Positions 28,021 to 36,529 are shown, counted from the first letter of the stretch. The stretch: 64,000 bases of DNA from JBOFIQ01 sp051654905 (GCA_051654905.1 JBOFYY010000158.1:209302-273301); one strand, 5' to 3'. The notes: generated by a model from the sequence alone, not told the origin. Translations and numbers: made by a program.

Positions 28021-28182
28021 TTAGTTTTTAATCTTTTTGCTGCGCTCAATGATGATAGCTAGAACAATAAGTCCGATTCCGATGTAGCCGCCCCTGATCA
28101 GGAATCGATCAACTTTGAGTAGATCTAAAACAAAAGCTCCAGCAAGAAAAACTACGAACCATAAAGCCATCTTCTTATACAC
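28021..28182 (-). CDS. Small two-helix membrane protein
   Basis: From the GTG at 28182 (AAGG nine bases upstream) the product is 53 residues. It has two hydrophobic segments (ALWFVVFLAGAFVLDLL and YIGIGLIVLAIII) and a basic tail, ERSKKIKN. A TTG at 28206 would add eight residues. The gene starts 11 bases after the stop of the secreted protein gene and is very likely cotranscribed with it. Small cationic two-helix membrane proteins behind a secreted peptide gene are often self-immunity proteins for bacteriocins; here that is only a guess. Confidence 0.6.
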   Translation of the reverse strand: MYKKMALWFVVFLAGAFVLDLLKVDRFLIRGGYIGIGLIVLAIIIERSKKIKN

Positions 28183-28193
28183 AATACATATCC

Positions 28194-28777
28194 TTAATCG
28201 TGACAAGCAGAGCTATTATCGATACCAAAAAAAGACGAAGCTGCCGGAATTATAGGATTATACCGAACAGATATACAATTACCTTCGTTTCTTGCAGCAA
28301 TAAATTGGTCGATAGCATATCCTCCATACATATACCCCAAGCCAGCACAAACAGCAGCTCCTACACCCCCGATAGGAGCGCAGGCGACTCCAAATGCTCC
28401 CGCTATCGCTCCGGCGGAAAGATTCGCGTAGCGAGAAACACCATTAGCCACCTGTCTAGTGGTAGTCCTAGATAGCACCAACTTGCATCCACCCCAGTTA
28501 CATCCACCAAAATTAACACCAGTTGGAGTTACAGTAGAAAGATCTTCGCCAGTATTGCCACCCATAGCATTTACATTCTGCACTGGAATCTTAGAATAAA
28601 TATCCCATCCATCTCCGCTGGCAACTAAGTATTTATAGGGATCTTTATAATCAGAAACTTTCACTACAGTAGGAGTAGCTGTTTCTTTCGGTTGCATTTC
28701 AATAGCATTCGCACTTGCCATTAGAGCTAGATTACCAATAGCAAGCATTGGCGCCATCAAAAACTGAATTTCTTCAT
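28194..28777 (-). CDS. Secreted Gly/Cys-containing protein with a frame change in its signal peptide
   Basis: The main open frame (28760 down to 28194) codes for about 188 residues, with ATG at 28757 but no ribosome binding site. A better start, ATG at 28777, reads MKKFSF and then hits TGA. If the five-T run at 28763-28759 had six T, the two frames would join into a textbook signal peptide, MKKFSFLMAPMLAIGNLAL then MASANA. The mature part has six Cys (GGCNWGGC, ACAP, VCAG, NCIS, ACHD) and a hydrophobic Gly/Ala segment, AGAIAGAFGVACAPIGGVGAAVCAGLGYMYGG, like those of membrane-active peptides. It is AT-rich compared with its neighbours and is followed by a small membrane protein. Function unknown. 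Confidence 0.65.
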
Positions 28778-28918
28778 ATTTATTCCACTTTTCCGATTAT
28801 CCATAATGCACCTTTGCACTATATCTTATGTAGAGGCTAACCACAGTTAGCTATACAAGTCAATAGATCTCAATAAAATTTATTCTGTTAAATTCGGATT
28901 GTATAACATCGCGGGCAG

Positions 28919-29332
28919 CTAGGAGCGCGTCAATGCTGCAATAGCGCGCCGCTTATGCCCTAAGCGCACATCGCCTGCTTCTGTCGCAGTGAATAATCGC
29001 GGGCCAGCTTTAGCTGCTAGCGACGCCGTTAGCGTCTCTTGCAGTCTCTCAATTTCACGCTGCTGCTCTTCAACTAGCTGATTCATTTCTAGAATCCGAC
29101 GAATCCCCGGCAAGTTAATACCTTCGTCTTGGCTTAATCGTTGCACTAGCCGTAGCCGAGAAATATCAGCCATCGAATAACGCCGCCCTCGCCCACGCGC
29201 TCGCTTAGGAGATACCAACCCCAGCCGATCGTATTGGCGCAAGGTTTGCGGATGCATGCCAGAAAGATGTGCCGCAACACTAATCACAAAAATCGGAGTA
29301 TCCCGATCCATCAAATCTGGCAGATTCCCCAT
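28919..29332 (-). CDS. hspR: HspR, MerR-family heat-shock repressor
   Basis: The 137-residue DNA-binding protein has a MerR-type winged helix at the N-terminus (FVISVAAHLSGMHPQTLRQYDRLGL at about residues 15-39, then RGRGRRYSMADISRLRLVQRLSQDEG) and a coiled coil near residues 75-105. HspR binds HAIR sites with DnaK as co-repressor and shuts off dnaK and clpB. It is the last gene of the operon; its start lies three bases past the dnaJ stop, so the repressor is made with the chaperones it controls. Two HAIR sites precede dnaK and one precedes clpB. Confidence 0.95.
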   Translation of the reverse strand: MGNLPDLMDRDTPIFVISVAAHLSGMHPQTLRQYDRLGLVSPKRARGRGRRYSMADISRLRLVQRLSQDEGINLPGIRRILEMNQLVEEQQREIERLQETLTASLAAKAGPRLFTATEAGDVRLGHKRRAIAALTRS

Positions 29333-29335
29333 GGC

Positions 29336-30481
29336 TTAGATTCCCCGCGGCTGAAAATCAGCTGTCTCTTGCGCATAGGTTTCTAAAGCTATTTGAGCCT
29401 GTTCGCTAAGAGATTCTGGTAACACAATAGCCACTGTTACCAACAGATCACCATGTGTACCGTCACTGCGCTTACTACCTTTGCCACGGACTCGTAGCAC
29501 TCGCCCGCTGGGAGTTCCCGCAGGAATCTTCACCTTTACGTTGTCAGAAGTAAGCGTGGGAACTTCAACAGTTGCCCCAAAACTAGCCTCTACAAAGGTA
29601 ATCGGAACTGTTACCGTCAGATCCTGTCCTTCTCGACCAAAAGTTTGGTGCGGAGTTACTTTCACTGTCACGTAAAGATCGCCAGCAGGGCCTCCGTCAC
29701 TACCGGGAAGACCTTTTCCTTTCAAGCGAATTCGCTGCCCATCAGTAACTCCAGCAGGAATACGTGCCTGGATAGTATGAGTTGCTTGCCCGCGGCCTAA
29801 GCCATGGCAGTACAAACAAGGATCATCAATCGTCATCCCCCGCCCATGACAACTGCGGCAAGTTTCCGAAGAACTAAAAACCCCGCCCTTCGTTGCCGTC
29901 GTTGAACCAGAGCCTTGACAGGACTGACACACATGGGAGTTTGAGCCAGGACGAGCTCCCGTGCCCTGACAAGAAGAACAAGGCTCATCTGAGGCACGTT
30001 TCAACGAAACAGTCGCACCAGCTAAGGCCTGTTCAAAAGAGATAGTCGTCTTGGTTTCGACATCAGCACCTTGTTTGGGTTGTTGGCGAGGAGAAGCTCC
30101 CCTACCTGAAAACAAACCTCCCAGTAGATCGCCTAACCCACCGTCGGAACCCATTCGGCTAGCTTGAGCAAAAAGGTCTTCAAATCCGGCAGCATTAGCT
30201 TGCGCGCCGCCACCTCGACCAAAGTTCCGAAAAGCCCCGCCGGCACCAGAAAGCATCCGAATCTGATCGTATTCTTTCCGTTTTTCAGGATCCGAAAGCA
30301 CGGTATTAGCTTCCGATGCCTCCTTAAAACGCCGCTCTGCGGCAGTATCGCCTGGATGCTGATCTGGATGATTCTGGCGAGCAATTTTGCGGAATGCTTT
30401 TTTGATATCGTCTGCGCTAGCGCCCTTGGAGACGCCAAGGATCTTGTAATAATCCTTATCCATGTAATCTTTGGTACTCAT
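29336..30481 (-). CDS. dnaJ: DnaJ chaperone
   Basis: The 381-residue Hsp40 co-chaperone stimulates the DnaK ATPase and delivers substrates. A J domain (about residues 9-75) has the HPD motif in ARQNHPDQHPG. A Gly/Phe-rich linker (SGAGGAFRNFGRGGGAQ) follows. Four zinc-finger repeats (CSSCQGTG, CQSCQGSG, CRSCHGRG, CLYCHGLG) lie near residues 165-230, before a C-terminal substrate-binding domain. The start at 30481 has TAGGAGGGGA ahead of it. The gene lies between grpE and hspR, the usual actinobacterial order. Confidence 0.97.
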   Translation of the reverse strand: MSTKDYMDKDYYKILGVSKGASADDIKKAFRKIARQNHPDQHPGDTAAERRFKEASEANTVLSDPEKRKEYDQIRMLSGAGGAFRNFGRGGGAQANAAGFEDLFAQASRMGSDGGLGDLLGGLFSGRGASPRQQPKQGADVETKTTISFEQALAGATVSLKRASDEPCSSCQGTGARPGSNSHVCQSCQGSGSTTATKGGVFSSSETCRSCHGRGMTIDDPCLYCHGLGRGQATHTIQARIPAGVTDGQRIRLKGKGLPGSDGGPAGDLYVTVKVTPHQTFGREGQDLTVTVPITFVEASFGATVEVPTLTSDNVKVKIPAGTPSGRVLRVRGKGSKRSDGTHGDLLVTVAIVLPESLSEQAQIALETYAQETADFQPRGI

Positions 30482-30517
30482 ATGACGTCTCCCCTCCTAA
30501 CGATCTGATATCTGGAT

Positions 30518-31108
30518 TTACGCTGGTTCAGCAACTGCTACGCGCGCATGACGCACGATCCGATCACCTAACCGATATCCAGCCTGCAGAACTTGCGCTA
30601 CTAGTGGATCTGTTTGCCCCTGTTCGCCAGGAACTTGCATCAGTGCATCATGAATTTGCGGATCAAAAATATCCCCCGCCTGTCCATAAGTTTCAATACC
30701 AAACTTTGTGGTTACTTTTATTAGCTCATCTGCGACAGCTTTGAAACCACCAGTTAATTCATCATGTTGCCCTGCCATAGCAATAGCGTCTAAAACCGGC
30801 AACAGCTCGGTCATAACTTTTTCGATACCGGACTGCTTAGCAACTTCGCGATCCCGATCAACCCGACGCTTGTAGTTCATATATTCGGCTTGAACCCGCT
30901 GTAAATCTTCAGTACGTTCCCGCAGCTGGCGCTCAGCATCAGCTAGTGGGTCTACATCCGCTGTTTGGCTAACATCAGCGTCACCGGTAACTACTGCTTC
31001 GTCAACAGCACTATCGCCGGTATCGATACCACTTTCTTTGGCTGCTTCTTCTGCAAGCAGCGCTTCGAGAGCAGCATCAATAGGCTCATCGCCGGGAACA
31101 TGCGTCAT
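30518..31108 (-). CDS. grpE: GrpE nucleotide exchange factor
   Basis: The 196-residue protein releases ADP from DnaK and so resets the chaperone cycle. An acidic disordered N-terminus of about 55 residues is followed by a long coiled coil (DAERQLRERTEDLQRVQAEYMNYKRRVDRDRE). The beta-wing domain contains GIETYGQAGDIFDPQIHDALMQVPGE near residues 137-162. AGGAG precedes the ATG. It lies between dnaK and dnaJ on the minus strand. Confidence 0.97.
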   Translation of the reverse strand: MTHVPGDEPIDAALEALLAEEAAKESGIDTGDSAVDEAVVTGDADVSQTADVDPLADAERQLRERTEDLQRVQAEYMNYKRRVDRDREVAKQSGIEKVMTELLPVLDAIAMAGQHDELTGGFKAVADELIKVTTKFGIETYGQAGDIFDPQIHDALMQVPGEQGQTDPLVAQVLQAGYRLGDRIVRHARVAVAEPA

Positions 31109-31152
31109 GAGTTGGTTTCTCCTGAAAACTTAAAGAAATACGTAAAATAACG

Positions 31153-31194
31153 GTGATTCTGGGCCCGAGAACAATGTCTCGGGCCCAGAATCAC
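31153..31194 (-). terminator. Strong hairpin between dnaK and grpE
   Basis: GTGATTCTGGGCCCGAGA (31153-31170) and its exact complement (31177-31194) form an 18-base stem with a 6-base loop, starting at the base after the dnaK stop codon. No T run follows on the minus strand. It more likely acts as a partial terminator or an mRNA-stabilising element than as a full stop. Confidence 0.75.
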
Positions 31195-33039
31195 TTACTT
31201 GGCGTCGTTATCGTCTTCGACGATCTCGGCATCTACGACATCATCATCGCTCTTAGCGGAGCTGGCGTCAGCTTCGCTTTGAGCTGCAGCTTGCTGCTGA
31301 GCAGCTGTATAGACAGCCTGACCCACAGCAGCAGCCTTTGTATTGAGGTCTTCCATAGCAGCCTTGACCGCATCATCGTTATCGGTGCCCTTAAGAGCTT
31401 CCTTCAAAACCTCTAGAGCTTCCTGGACAGGAGCCTTGATCTCATCGGTCAAAGTTTCGCCATGCTCATCAAGGAGTTTCTCAGTGCGGAAGGCCAAGCC
31501 GTCAGCTTCGTTACGCATTTCGACGCTCTCGCGACGCTTGCGATCTTCATCAGCATGAGCTTCAGCTTCTTTAACCATGCGCTCGATATCATCTTTACCA
31601 AGAGCAGAACCACCAGTTACAGTCATCGACTGCTCTTTGCCAGTGGCCATGTCCTTAGCAGCAACATGGACGATACCGTTAGCGTCGATATCGAAAGTAA
31701 CCTCGATCTGCGGTAGTCCCCGTGGAGCCGGCATCAAACCATTGAGGTCGAAGTTGCCTAGAGACTTGTTGTCACGAGCAAAATCGCGCTCACCTTGGAA
31801 TACCTGAATCATTACTGACGGCTGGTTATCTTCGGCGGTGGTGAAGACCTCAGAACGCTTGGTTGGGATCGTGGTGTTGCGCTCGATGATCTTAGTCATC
31901 ACGCCACCCTTAGTCTCAATACCTAGCGATAGTGGGGTTACGTCAAGGAGCAGCACATCCTTAACTTCACCCTTCAACACACCGGCTTGAAGCGAAGCAC
32001 CCAAGGCAACAACTTCATCGGGGTTTACTGACTTGTTTGGTTCCTTGCCGCCAGTTAGTTCCTTGACTAGGTCAGCAACAGCAGGCATACGGGTTGAGCC
32101 GCCTACCAACAGCACCTGATCAATCTTGTCGACACCAGTCTTGGCATCAGCAATAACAGCGTTGAACGGAGCACGGCAACGATCTAGAAGATCCTGAGTC
32201 ATCCGCTGGAACTCAGCACGAGTGAGCTTCTCCTCCAAGTGCATCGGGCCTTCAGCTCCGGCAGTGATGTAAGGCAGGTTAATCATGGTCTCTTGAGCGC
32301 TGGAAAGCTCAATCTTGGCACGCTCGGCAGCTTCCTGAAGGCGCTGGCTTGCCATCTTGTCCTTGGACAGATCAATGCCGTTAGCATTCTGGAAGTTCTT
32401 GACCATCCAATCGACAATCCGCTGATCCCAGTCATCGCCGCCAAGACGGTTATCGCCCTTGGTTGCTTTCACCTCGAATACGCCGTCGGAGATCTCTAGC
32501 AACGAGACGTCGAAAGTACCGCCACCAAGGTCAAAGACCAAAACGGTGTGCTCTTGATCGCCCTTATCTAGGCCGTAAGCCAAAGCAGCAGCAGTCGGTT
32601 CGTTGATAATACGATCAACGGTCAAACCTGCAATTTCGCCAGCTTCTTTGGTTGCCTGACGTTCTGCGTCTGAGAAGTAAGCCGGAACCGTGATAACAGC
32701 GTTAGTTACTGGTTCGCCAAGGTATGCTTCTGCATCGCGCTTGAGCTTCTGTAGTACAAAAGCTGAGATTTGCTGCGGCTGGTAATCCTTATCGTCGATA
32801 TTGATCGACCAAGTGGTTCCCATATGACGCTTGACCGAGCGAATGGTGCGGTCAATGTTACGAACTGCCTGACGCTTTGCTACCTCGCCGACGAGAACTT
32901 CGCCGTTAGCTCCGAAAGCAACCACCGACGGCGTCGTACGGGCGCCTTCGGCATTAGGGATGACGGTAGGCTCGCCGCCTTCAAGAACTGCGACGACAGA
33001 GTTAGTAGTGCCTAGGTCGATGCCGACTGCACGTGCCAT
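31195..33039 (-). CDS. dnaK: DnaK (Hsp70) chaperone
   Basis: The 614-residue ATP-driven chaperone has an N-terminal ATPase domain (VGIDLGTTNSVV at residues 4-15, VFDLGGGTFDVSLL, LLVGGSTRMPAV) and a substrate-binding domain from about residue 365 (DVLLLDVTPLSLGIETKGG). A C-terminal lid ends in an Ala/Asp-rich acidic tail, VDAEIVEDDND. The frame extends five codons further. MARAVGIDLG is the conserved start, and GGAGG lies eight bases ahead, so 33039 is used. It heads the dnaK-grpE-dnaJ-hspR operon and has two HAIR-type repeats upstream. Confidence 0.98.
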   Translation of the reverse strand: MARAVGIDLGTTNSVVAVLEGGEPTVIPNAEGARTTPSVVAFGANGEVLVGEVAKRQAVRNIDRTIRSVKRHMGTTWSINIDDKDYQPQQISAFVLQKLKRDAEAYLGEPVTNAVITVPAYFSDAERQATKEAGEIAGLTVDRIINEPTAAALAYGLDKGDQEHTVLVFDLGGGTFDVSLLEISDGVFEVKATKGDNRLGGDDWDQRIVDWMVKNFQNANGIDLSKDKMASQRLQEAAERAKIELSSAQETMINLPYITAGAEGPMHLEEKLTRAEFQRMTQDLLDRCRAPFNAVIADAKTGVDKIDQVLLVGGSTRMPAVADLVKELTGGKEPNKSVNPDEVVALGASLQAGVLKGEVKDVLLLDVTPLSLGIETKGGVMTKIIERNTTIPTKRSEVFTTAEDNQPSVMIQVFQGERDFARDNKSLGNFDLNGLMPAPRGLPQIEVTFDIDANGIVHVAAKDMATGKEQSMTVTGGSALGKDDIERMVKEAEAHADEDRKRRESVEMRNEADGLAFRTEKLLDEHGETLTDEIKAPVQEALEVLKEALKGTDNDDAVKAAMEDLNTKAAAVGQAVYTAAQQQAAAQSEADASSAKSDDDVVDAEIVEDDNDAK

Positions 33040-33107
33040 GAGTAAGGCCTCCATGTGTGACTTGCTAATAAGTTGATCTGGAAGAACTGTAATTTGGATT
33101 AACCAAA

Positions 33108-33128
33108 CTTGAGTTCACCTGACTCAAC
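33108..33128. promoter_or_regulatory. HAIR operator of dnaK
   Basis: CTTGAGT-TCACCTG-ACTCAAC fits the HAIR consensus CTTGAGT-N7-ACTCAAG except for the last base. It is about 70 bases upstream of the dnaK start. Confidence 0.92.
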
Positions 33129-33146
33129 TATGCCACTAGAAAAATT

Positions 33147-33189
33147 ATTCCGCAAGAGTTGAGCCAGATCGACTCAACTCTTGCGGAAT
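33147..33189 (-). terminator. Terminator of the MarC gene containing a second HAIR-like repeat
   Basis: Perfect 17-base arms (33147-33163 and 33173-33189) with a 9-base loop are followed, on the minus strand, by AATTTTT, a good Rho-independent terminator for the MarC gene. The inner part TTGAG-N9-CTCAA has the spacing of a HAIR site and is centred 50 bases from the dnaK HAIR. Confidence 0.85.
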
Positions 33190-33211
33190 GCCGAAAATTA
33201 CTTACCTACGA

Positions 33212-33850
33212 CTAGCGGGCAAAGAATAACTGAATACCTGATAGGAACATCTGTGTAGAGATAACCGCCAGCAACATACCCATCAAACGCTCTATTGCCG
33301 TCATGAAGCGCTCACCCAAGTAACGCTGGAACCAGCCACAGGAAACAAGCAAAATAGCCGAGAAAAACCATGCAACGATTAGCGCTAACAGCCAGAATGT
33401 CATTCGTCCTGGCTCATTGGAAACAAAGAGCATTTCAGTCGCAAGTAGTGAAGGTCCAGCCGTATAAGGCACCGCTAGTGGAACGATGAACGGTTCCCCC
33501 ATGACATCTTCTCGTAGATTCTTGTCACTGGTTGGGAAAATCATCCGTACCGCAATAAGACCCAAGATGACGCCACCAGCCACCGTCAATGCCTCGTTAG
33601 AGACATGGAGGGCATTCATTAGCCCACGTCCCAGAAAAAGGAAAGCAATCATCACAAAAAGAGCAATGAACTGCTCTCTAACGATAACTAAGACCCGACG
33701 ATGCGGCTCCACTGTTTTTAGTGCCGCAATAAAAAGTGGGATATTTCCCAGCGGATCCATAACAAGCCACAAAGTTAAAACTGCAGAAAAGAAACTCACT
33801 ATTGAGATCTTAGCTGATTTATCACTATAAAGCGTAAATCCTTGCGCCAA
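33212..33850 (-). CDS. MarC family (UPF0056) membrane protein
   Basis: The 212-residue protein has about six hydrophobic helices. The family signatures are VMDPLGNIPLFIAALKTV near residues 30-47 and EALTVAGGVILGLIAVRMIF near 85-105, then PLAVPYTAGPSLLATEML. MarC proteins were once thought to be drug exporters, but their function is not established. The gene is alone between HU and dnaK, with a terminator downstream that also carries a HAIR-like core. No clear upstream control site was seen. Confidence 0.92.
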   Translation of the reverse strand: MAQGFTLYSDKSAKISIVSFFSAVLTLWLVMDPLGNIPLFIAALKTVEPHRRVLVIVREQFIALFVMIAFLFLGRGLMNALHVSNEALTVAGGVILGLIAVRMIFPTSDKNLREDVMGEPFIVPLAVPYTAGPSLLATEMLFVSNEPGRMTFWLLALIVAWFFSAILLVSCGWFQRYLGERFMTAIERLMGMLLAVISTQMFLSGIQLFFAR

Positions 33851-33960
33851 TAAGTTGATTCACGATTAGTTACCCCTAGAAAGAGGGCTTTTGCCGAAAT
33901 TAGTTCAGTTATGGATATTTTGTTAGGCATCTCACATTTTTGGTTTTCTTCTATACATAC

Positions 33961-33992
33961 TTGTGGCCCGCCTCGAAACCGAGACGGACCAC
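33961..33992 (-). terminator. Hairpin downstream of the HU gene
   Basis: TTGTGGCCCGCCTCG pairs with CGAGACGGACCACAA, with an AAAC loop and a few G-U pairs or mismatches, about 20 bases past the HU stop codon. Confidence 0.6.
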
Positions 33993-34012
33993 AAAATAAT
34001 AAATCAGATGAT

Positions 34013-34288
34013 TTACTTCTTGGCAGCGCTCTTGAGAGTGGTACCAGCAGAAAGCTTAACGCCCTTAGAAGCTGGGATCTTCATCTCTTCGCCGGTCTGT
34101 GGGTTGCGGCCGGTACGAGCGGCGCGATCAACAACCTCCATGGAAAGAAGACCAGGAATGGTGACCTTCTCGCCCTTCTTGGCGGATTCAGTGAGGACGG
34201 CGCCAAAAGCGTCGAGGATCTCGGAAGCGGCAGCCTGCGTGGTGCCAGCCTTCTCAGCGATCGCCTTCACGAGCTCGGTGCGGTTCAT
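34013..34288 (-). CDS. hup: HU-type histone-like DNA-binding protein
   Basis: The 91-residue dimeric nucleoid protein starts MNRTELVKAIAEKAGTTQAAASEIL. Its beta-arm region contains GLLSMEVVDRAARTGRNPQTGEEMKIPA, and it ends in the basic LKSAAKK. HU bends DNA without strong sequence preference. The frame runs 34 codons further, but AAGGAG ahead of the ATG at 34288 and the family start decide the N-terminus. It lacks the long lysine-rich tail of mycobacterial HupB. Confidence 0.97.
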   Translation of the reverse strand: MNRTELVKAIAEKAGTTQAAASEILDAFGAVLTESAKKGEKVTIPGLLSMEVVDRAARTGRNPQTGEEMKIPASKGVKLSAGTTLKSAAKK

Positions 34289-34399
34289 GTTGCTCCTTGA
34301 GAGTTTGTGTATCGTGTTGACTCTGAAAAGACTAGAGATAGATTTCCTAAATTTCCCGGAAATCAAGGATTTTTCGGCGCGTCGCCCCAAAAAAGTTAT

Positions 34400-35593
34400 T
34401 TATTGCACCGATTTTTCACCCAATAACCCTGCTGGAACGTACTCACAAGTTGGGTCAGAGCCTAATGGATCTCCAGTAACTGCGTAGGCATGCGAACGCG
34501 ATCCGCCACAAACTGTGTTGTAATCACACACTCCACATTTACCGTGAAAACTCCCTGGAGTTCGTAACGAAATCAGCATCTCCGCCGTGCGATAAATCTC
34601 CGGGAAAGGCTGATCTTTCACGTTGCCGCACACAAAAGGAAGGAACCCCGAAGGATAGACATCTCCCAAATGATCTACGAAAGCAAAGCCCGAACCAGAG
34701 TTCACTGCCATCGGCGGACGCGGTGGACGCGGCTTTTCTGGAGCTGCACCAATCAGTCGAGCCGTCTCTTGAGTCAACCATGCATGTAATTCGCCGCGCT
34801 GAATCGTCGTACCTTGCGCTTTGGCGCTATCTCGCTGCAAAGCAACCCGACGATACTGCGGCGCCTCAGTTGTTTTAATAGCAATACGATCCGAAACATC
34901 ATGCAGCCAATGCAGCACATCTTCTTTTTCTTTGGAATCGAGCGCATTCAAACCTGCTCCACGCCCCGTAGGAACCAAGAAAAAGACGTACCACATATGT
35001 GCGCCCATACCGAGAACGTCAGCTAACAGTGCTGGAAGTTCTCGCACATTGTTCTTAGTGACCGTCGTATTAACCTGTAGCCGGAAACCTTCTTCGACGA
35101 TCATGTGCGCTGCCGCTACCGTCTTATCAAAGGTGCCCACAAAACCCCGGAAAGCATCATGTGTCGCCGCTACCGCACCGTCGAGAGATACTGACATCGC
35201 CTTGCCACCAGCTGCCCGCAAAGCGCTTACCCGCTCTCGGGTCAGCTTTGGAGTAACCGACGGCGACAGCGATACCGATAACCCGATAGAGGTGCCATAA
35301 GCAGTTAGTTCGGTAAGGTCTTCCCGCTCAAAAGGATCACCACCAGTAAGAACAACTAGCGGCCGTGGCGTACCAAAACTTGCTAACTCATCAAGAAGTT
35401 TCTTGCCCTGCTCGGTCGTAAGTTGATTAGGATGACCAGCTTTTTGGGCGTCCGCGCGACAATGGCGGCAGACCAGCGCACACGCCCGCGTCACCTCCCA
35501 AATCACAATAAAGGGACGCTCTCCCGGATCATGACGCATCTCCCGCACAACTGGGCGCGTATGCGGATGAGGTAGTTTTTCGTGGGCACTCAC
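34400..35593 (-). CDS. Radical SAM/SPASM protein (TIGR04053-like)
   Basis: The 397-residue iron-sulfur enzyme binds a [4Fe-4S] cluster through CxxxCxxC (Cys38, Cys42, Cys45 in RACALVCRHC). LTGGDPFERED is at about 80-90. A C-terminal SPASM region follows with further cysteines (FHGKCGVCDYNTVCGGSRSHAY and PTCEYVP). The layout fits a family of actinobacterial radical SAM proteins related to the heme d1 and AhbC/AhbD group. No peptide-precursor gene is beside it, so peptide maturation is less likely than a small-molecule reaction. The start is GTG. It is divergent from the two-component system. Confidence 0.85.
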   Translation of the reverse strand: MSAHEKLPHPHTRPVVREMRHDPGERPFIVIWEVTRACALVCRHCRADAQKAGHPNQLTTEQGKKLLDELASFGTPRPLVVLTGGDPFEREDLTELTAYGTSIGLSVSLSPSVTPKLTRERVSALRAAGGKAMSVSLDGAVAATHDAFRGFVGTFDKTVAAAHMIVEEGFRLQVNTTVTKNNVRELPALLADVLGMGAHMWYVFFLVPTGRGAGLNALDSKEKEDVLHWLHDVSDRIAIKTTEAPQYRRVALQRDSAKAQGTTIQRGELHAWLTQETARLIGAAPEKPRPPRPPMAVNSGSGFAFVDHLGDVYPSGFLPFVCGNVKDQPFPEIYRTAEMLISLRTPGSFHGKCGVCDYNTVCGGSRSHAYAVTGDPLGSDPTCEYVPAGLLGEKSVQ

Positions 35594-35732
35594 AATCCCA
35601 ATCTACGTGAGAAAGCGTTTCGTTCCCAAACCTACCCCAGCAGAGATTCTGGCTTTCTGCCAATATTTGCAGCAACTACAACTCTCACTATTACCGACCC
35701 TAGTTTCGTCTCAAAAATCACTATTTTTCAAC

Positions 35733-35750
35733 TCACAGCAAGTACACAGC
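35733..35750 (+). promoter_or_regulatory. PhoP-type direct repeat upstream of phoP
   Basis: TCACAGC-AAGT-ACACAGC is a direct repeat of two 7-base half-sites spaced by four bases. It matches the mycobacterial PhoP box TCACAGC-N4-TCACAGC at 13 of 14 positions. It ends 44 bases before the start codon, which suggests the regulator controls its own gene. Confidence 0.8.
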
Positions 35751-35794
35751 AAATTCATGGGTCTGTGAAGGCATTGTGATGCCACAATAAATAC

Positions 35795-36529
35795 ATGCCA
35801 GAGAATCTCCGCCCCGCCGCCCTCACCCACCCAGACGGCACCCCTATTCGTATTCTTGCTGTTGATGACGAAGCGAGCCTGACCGAACTTCTCTCTATGG
35901 CAATGCGCTACGAAGGCTGGCAGGTCACTACCGCTAGCACCGGACTAGGGGCAGTTAAAGCTGCTCGCGATATTCGCCCAGATGCCATCGTCCTAGACAT
36001 GATGCTCCCCGATTTTGATGGGCTCGAAATCATGCGACGCATCCGCACCGAGCAGCCCGATGTTCCTGTTATTTTCCTCACCGCTCGCGACACCGTCGAA
36101 GATCGTATTCATGGACTAACAGCCGGCGGCGATGATTACGTCACTAAACCTTTCTCCCTAGAAGAAGTAGTAGCTCGGCTTAGGGCTCTACTACGTCGCT
36201 CCGGAGCCACTACTGCCCGCAGCGAATCTCAACTAGTTGTAGGGGATCTCATTCTTGACGAAGATTCCCACGAAGTTAGTCGGGCTGGAAGCGATATCCA
36301 GCTAACCGCTACCGAATTTGAACTTCTGCGCTATCTAATGCGTAACCCTCGTCGCGTGCTCTCCAAAGCACAGATTCTGGACCGAGTATGGAACTACGAC
36401 TTTGGCGGTCAAGCCAATGTCGTAGAGCTTTACATCAGCTACCTACGCAAAAAAGTTGATGCCAACCGCGCTCCTATGATTCATACCGTTCGCGGCGCCG
36501 GATATGTCTTAAGGTCTGCAACAGAGTGA
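35795..36529 (+). CDS. phoP: PhoP-family response regulator (OmpR type)
   Basis: The 244-residue DNA-binding response regulator has a receiver domain at about residues 18-130, with acidic pocket VDDE, phosphoacceptor Asp68 in VLDMMLPDFDG, and Lys118 in DDYVTKPFSLEEVVARLRALLRR. A winged-helix domain follows (about 145-240; NPRRVLSKAQILDRVWNYDFGG, VVELYISYLRKKVD, HTVRGAGYVLR). The sequence is close to mycobacterial PhoP as I remember it. A PhoP-type direct repeat lies upstream, supporting autoregulation. It overlaps the histidine kinase gene by 4 bases (GTGA). No clear ribosome binding site is seen; CATTGTG-ATGC-CACAAT, a small inverted repeat, is just before the start. Confidence 0.9.
   Translation: MPENLRPAALTHPDGTPIRILAVDDEASLTELLSMAMRYEGWQVTTASTGLGAVKAARDIRPDAIVLDMMLPDFDGLEIMRRIRTEQPDVPVIFLTARDTVEDRIHGLTAGGDDYVTKPFSLEEVVARLRALLRRSGATTARSESQLVVGDLILDEDSHEVSRAGSDIQLTATEFELLRYLMRNPRRVLSKAQILDRVWNYDFGGQANVVELYISYLRKKVDANRAPMIHTVRGAGYVLRSATE

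Noticed and set aside
28759..28777. MKKFSF mini-frame as a leader peptide for translational coupling (TGATG overlap).
   Set aside because: The fused reading gives a full signal peptide, which is a simpler explanation. Coupling cannot be excluded.
28827..28845. A GGCTAACC core upstream of the secreted protein resembling a DtxR box.
   Set aside because: Only 12 of 19 positions match, and the left half TTAGGT is missing.
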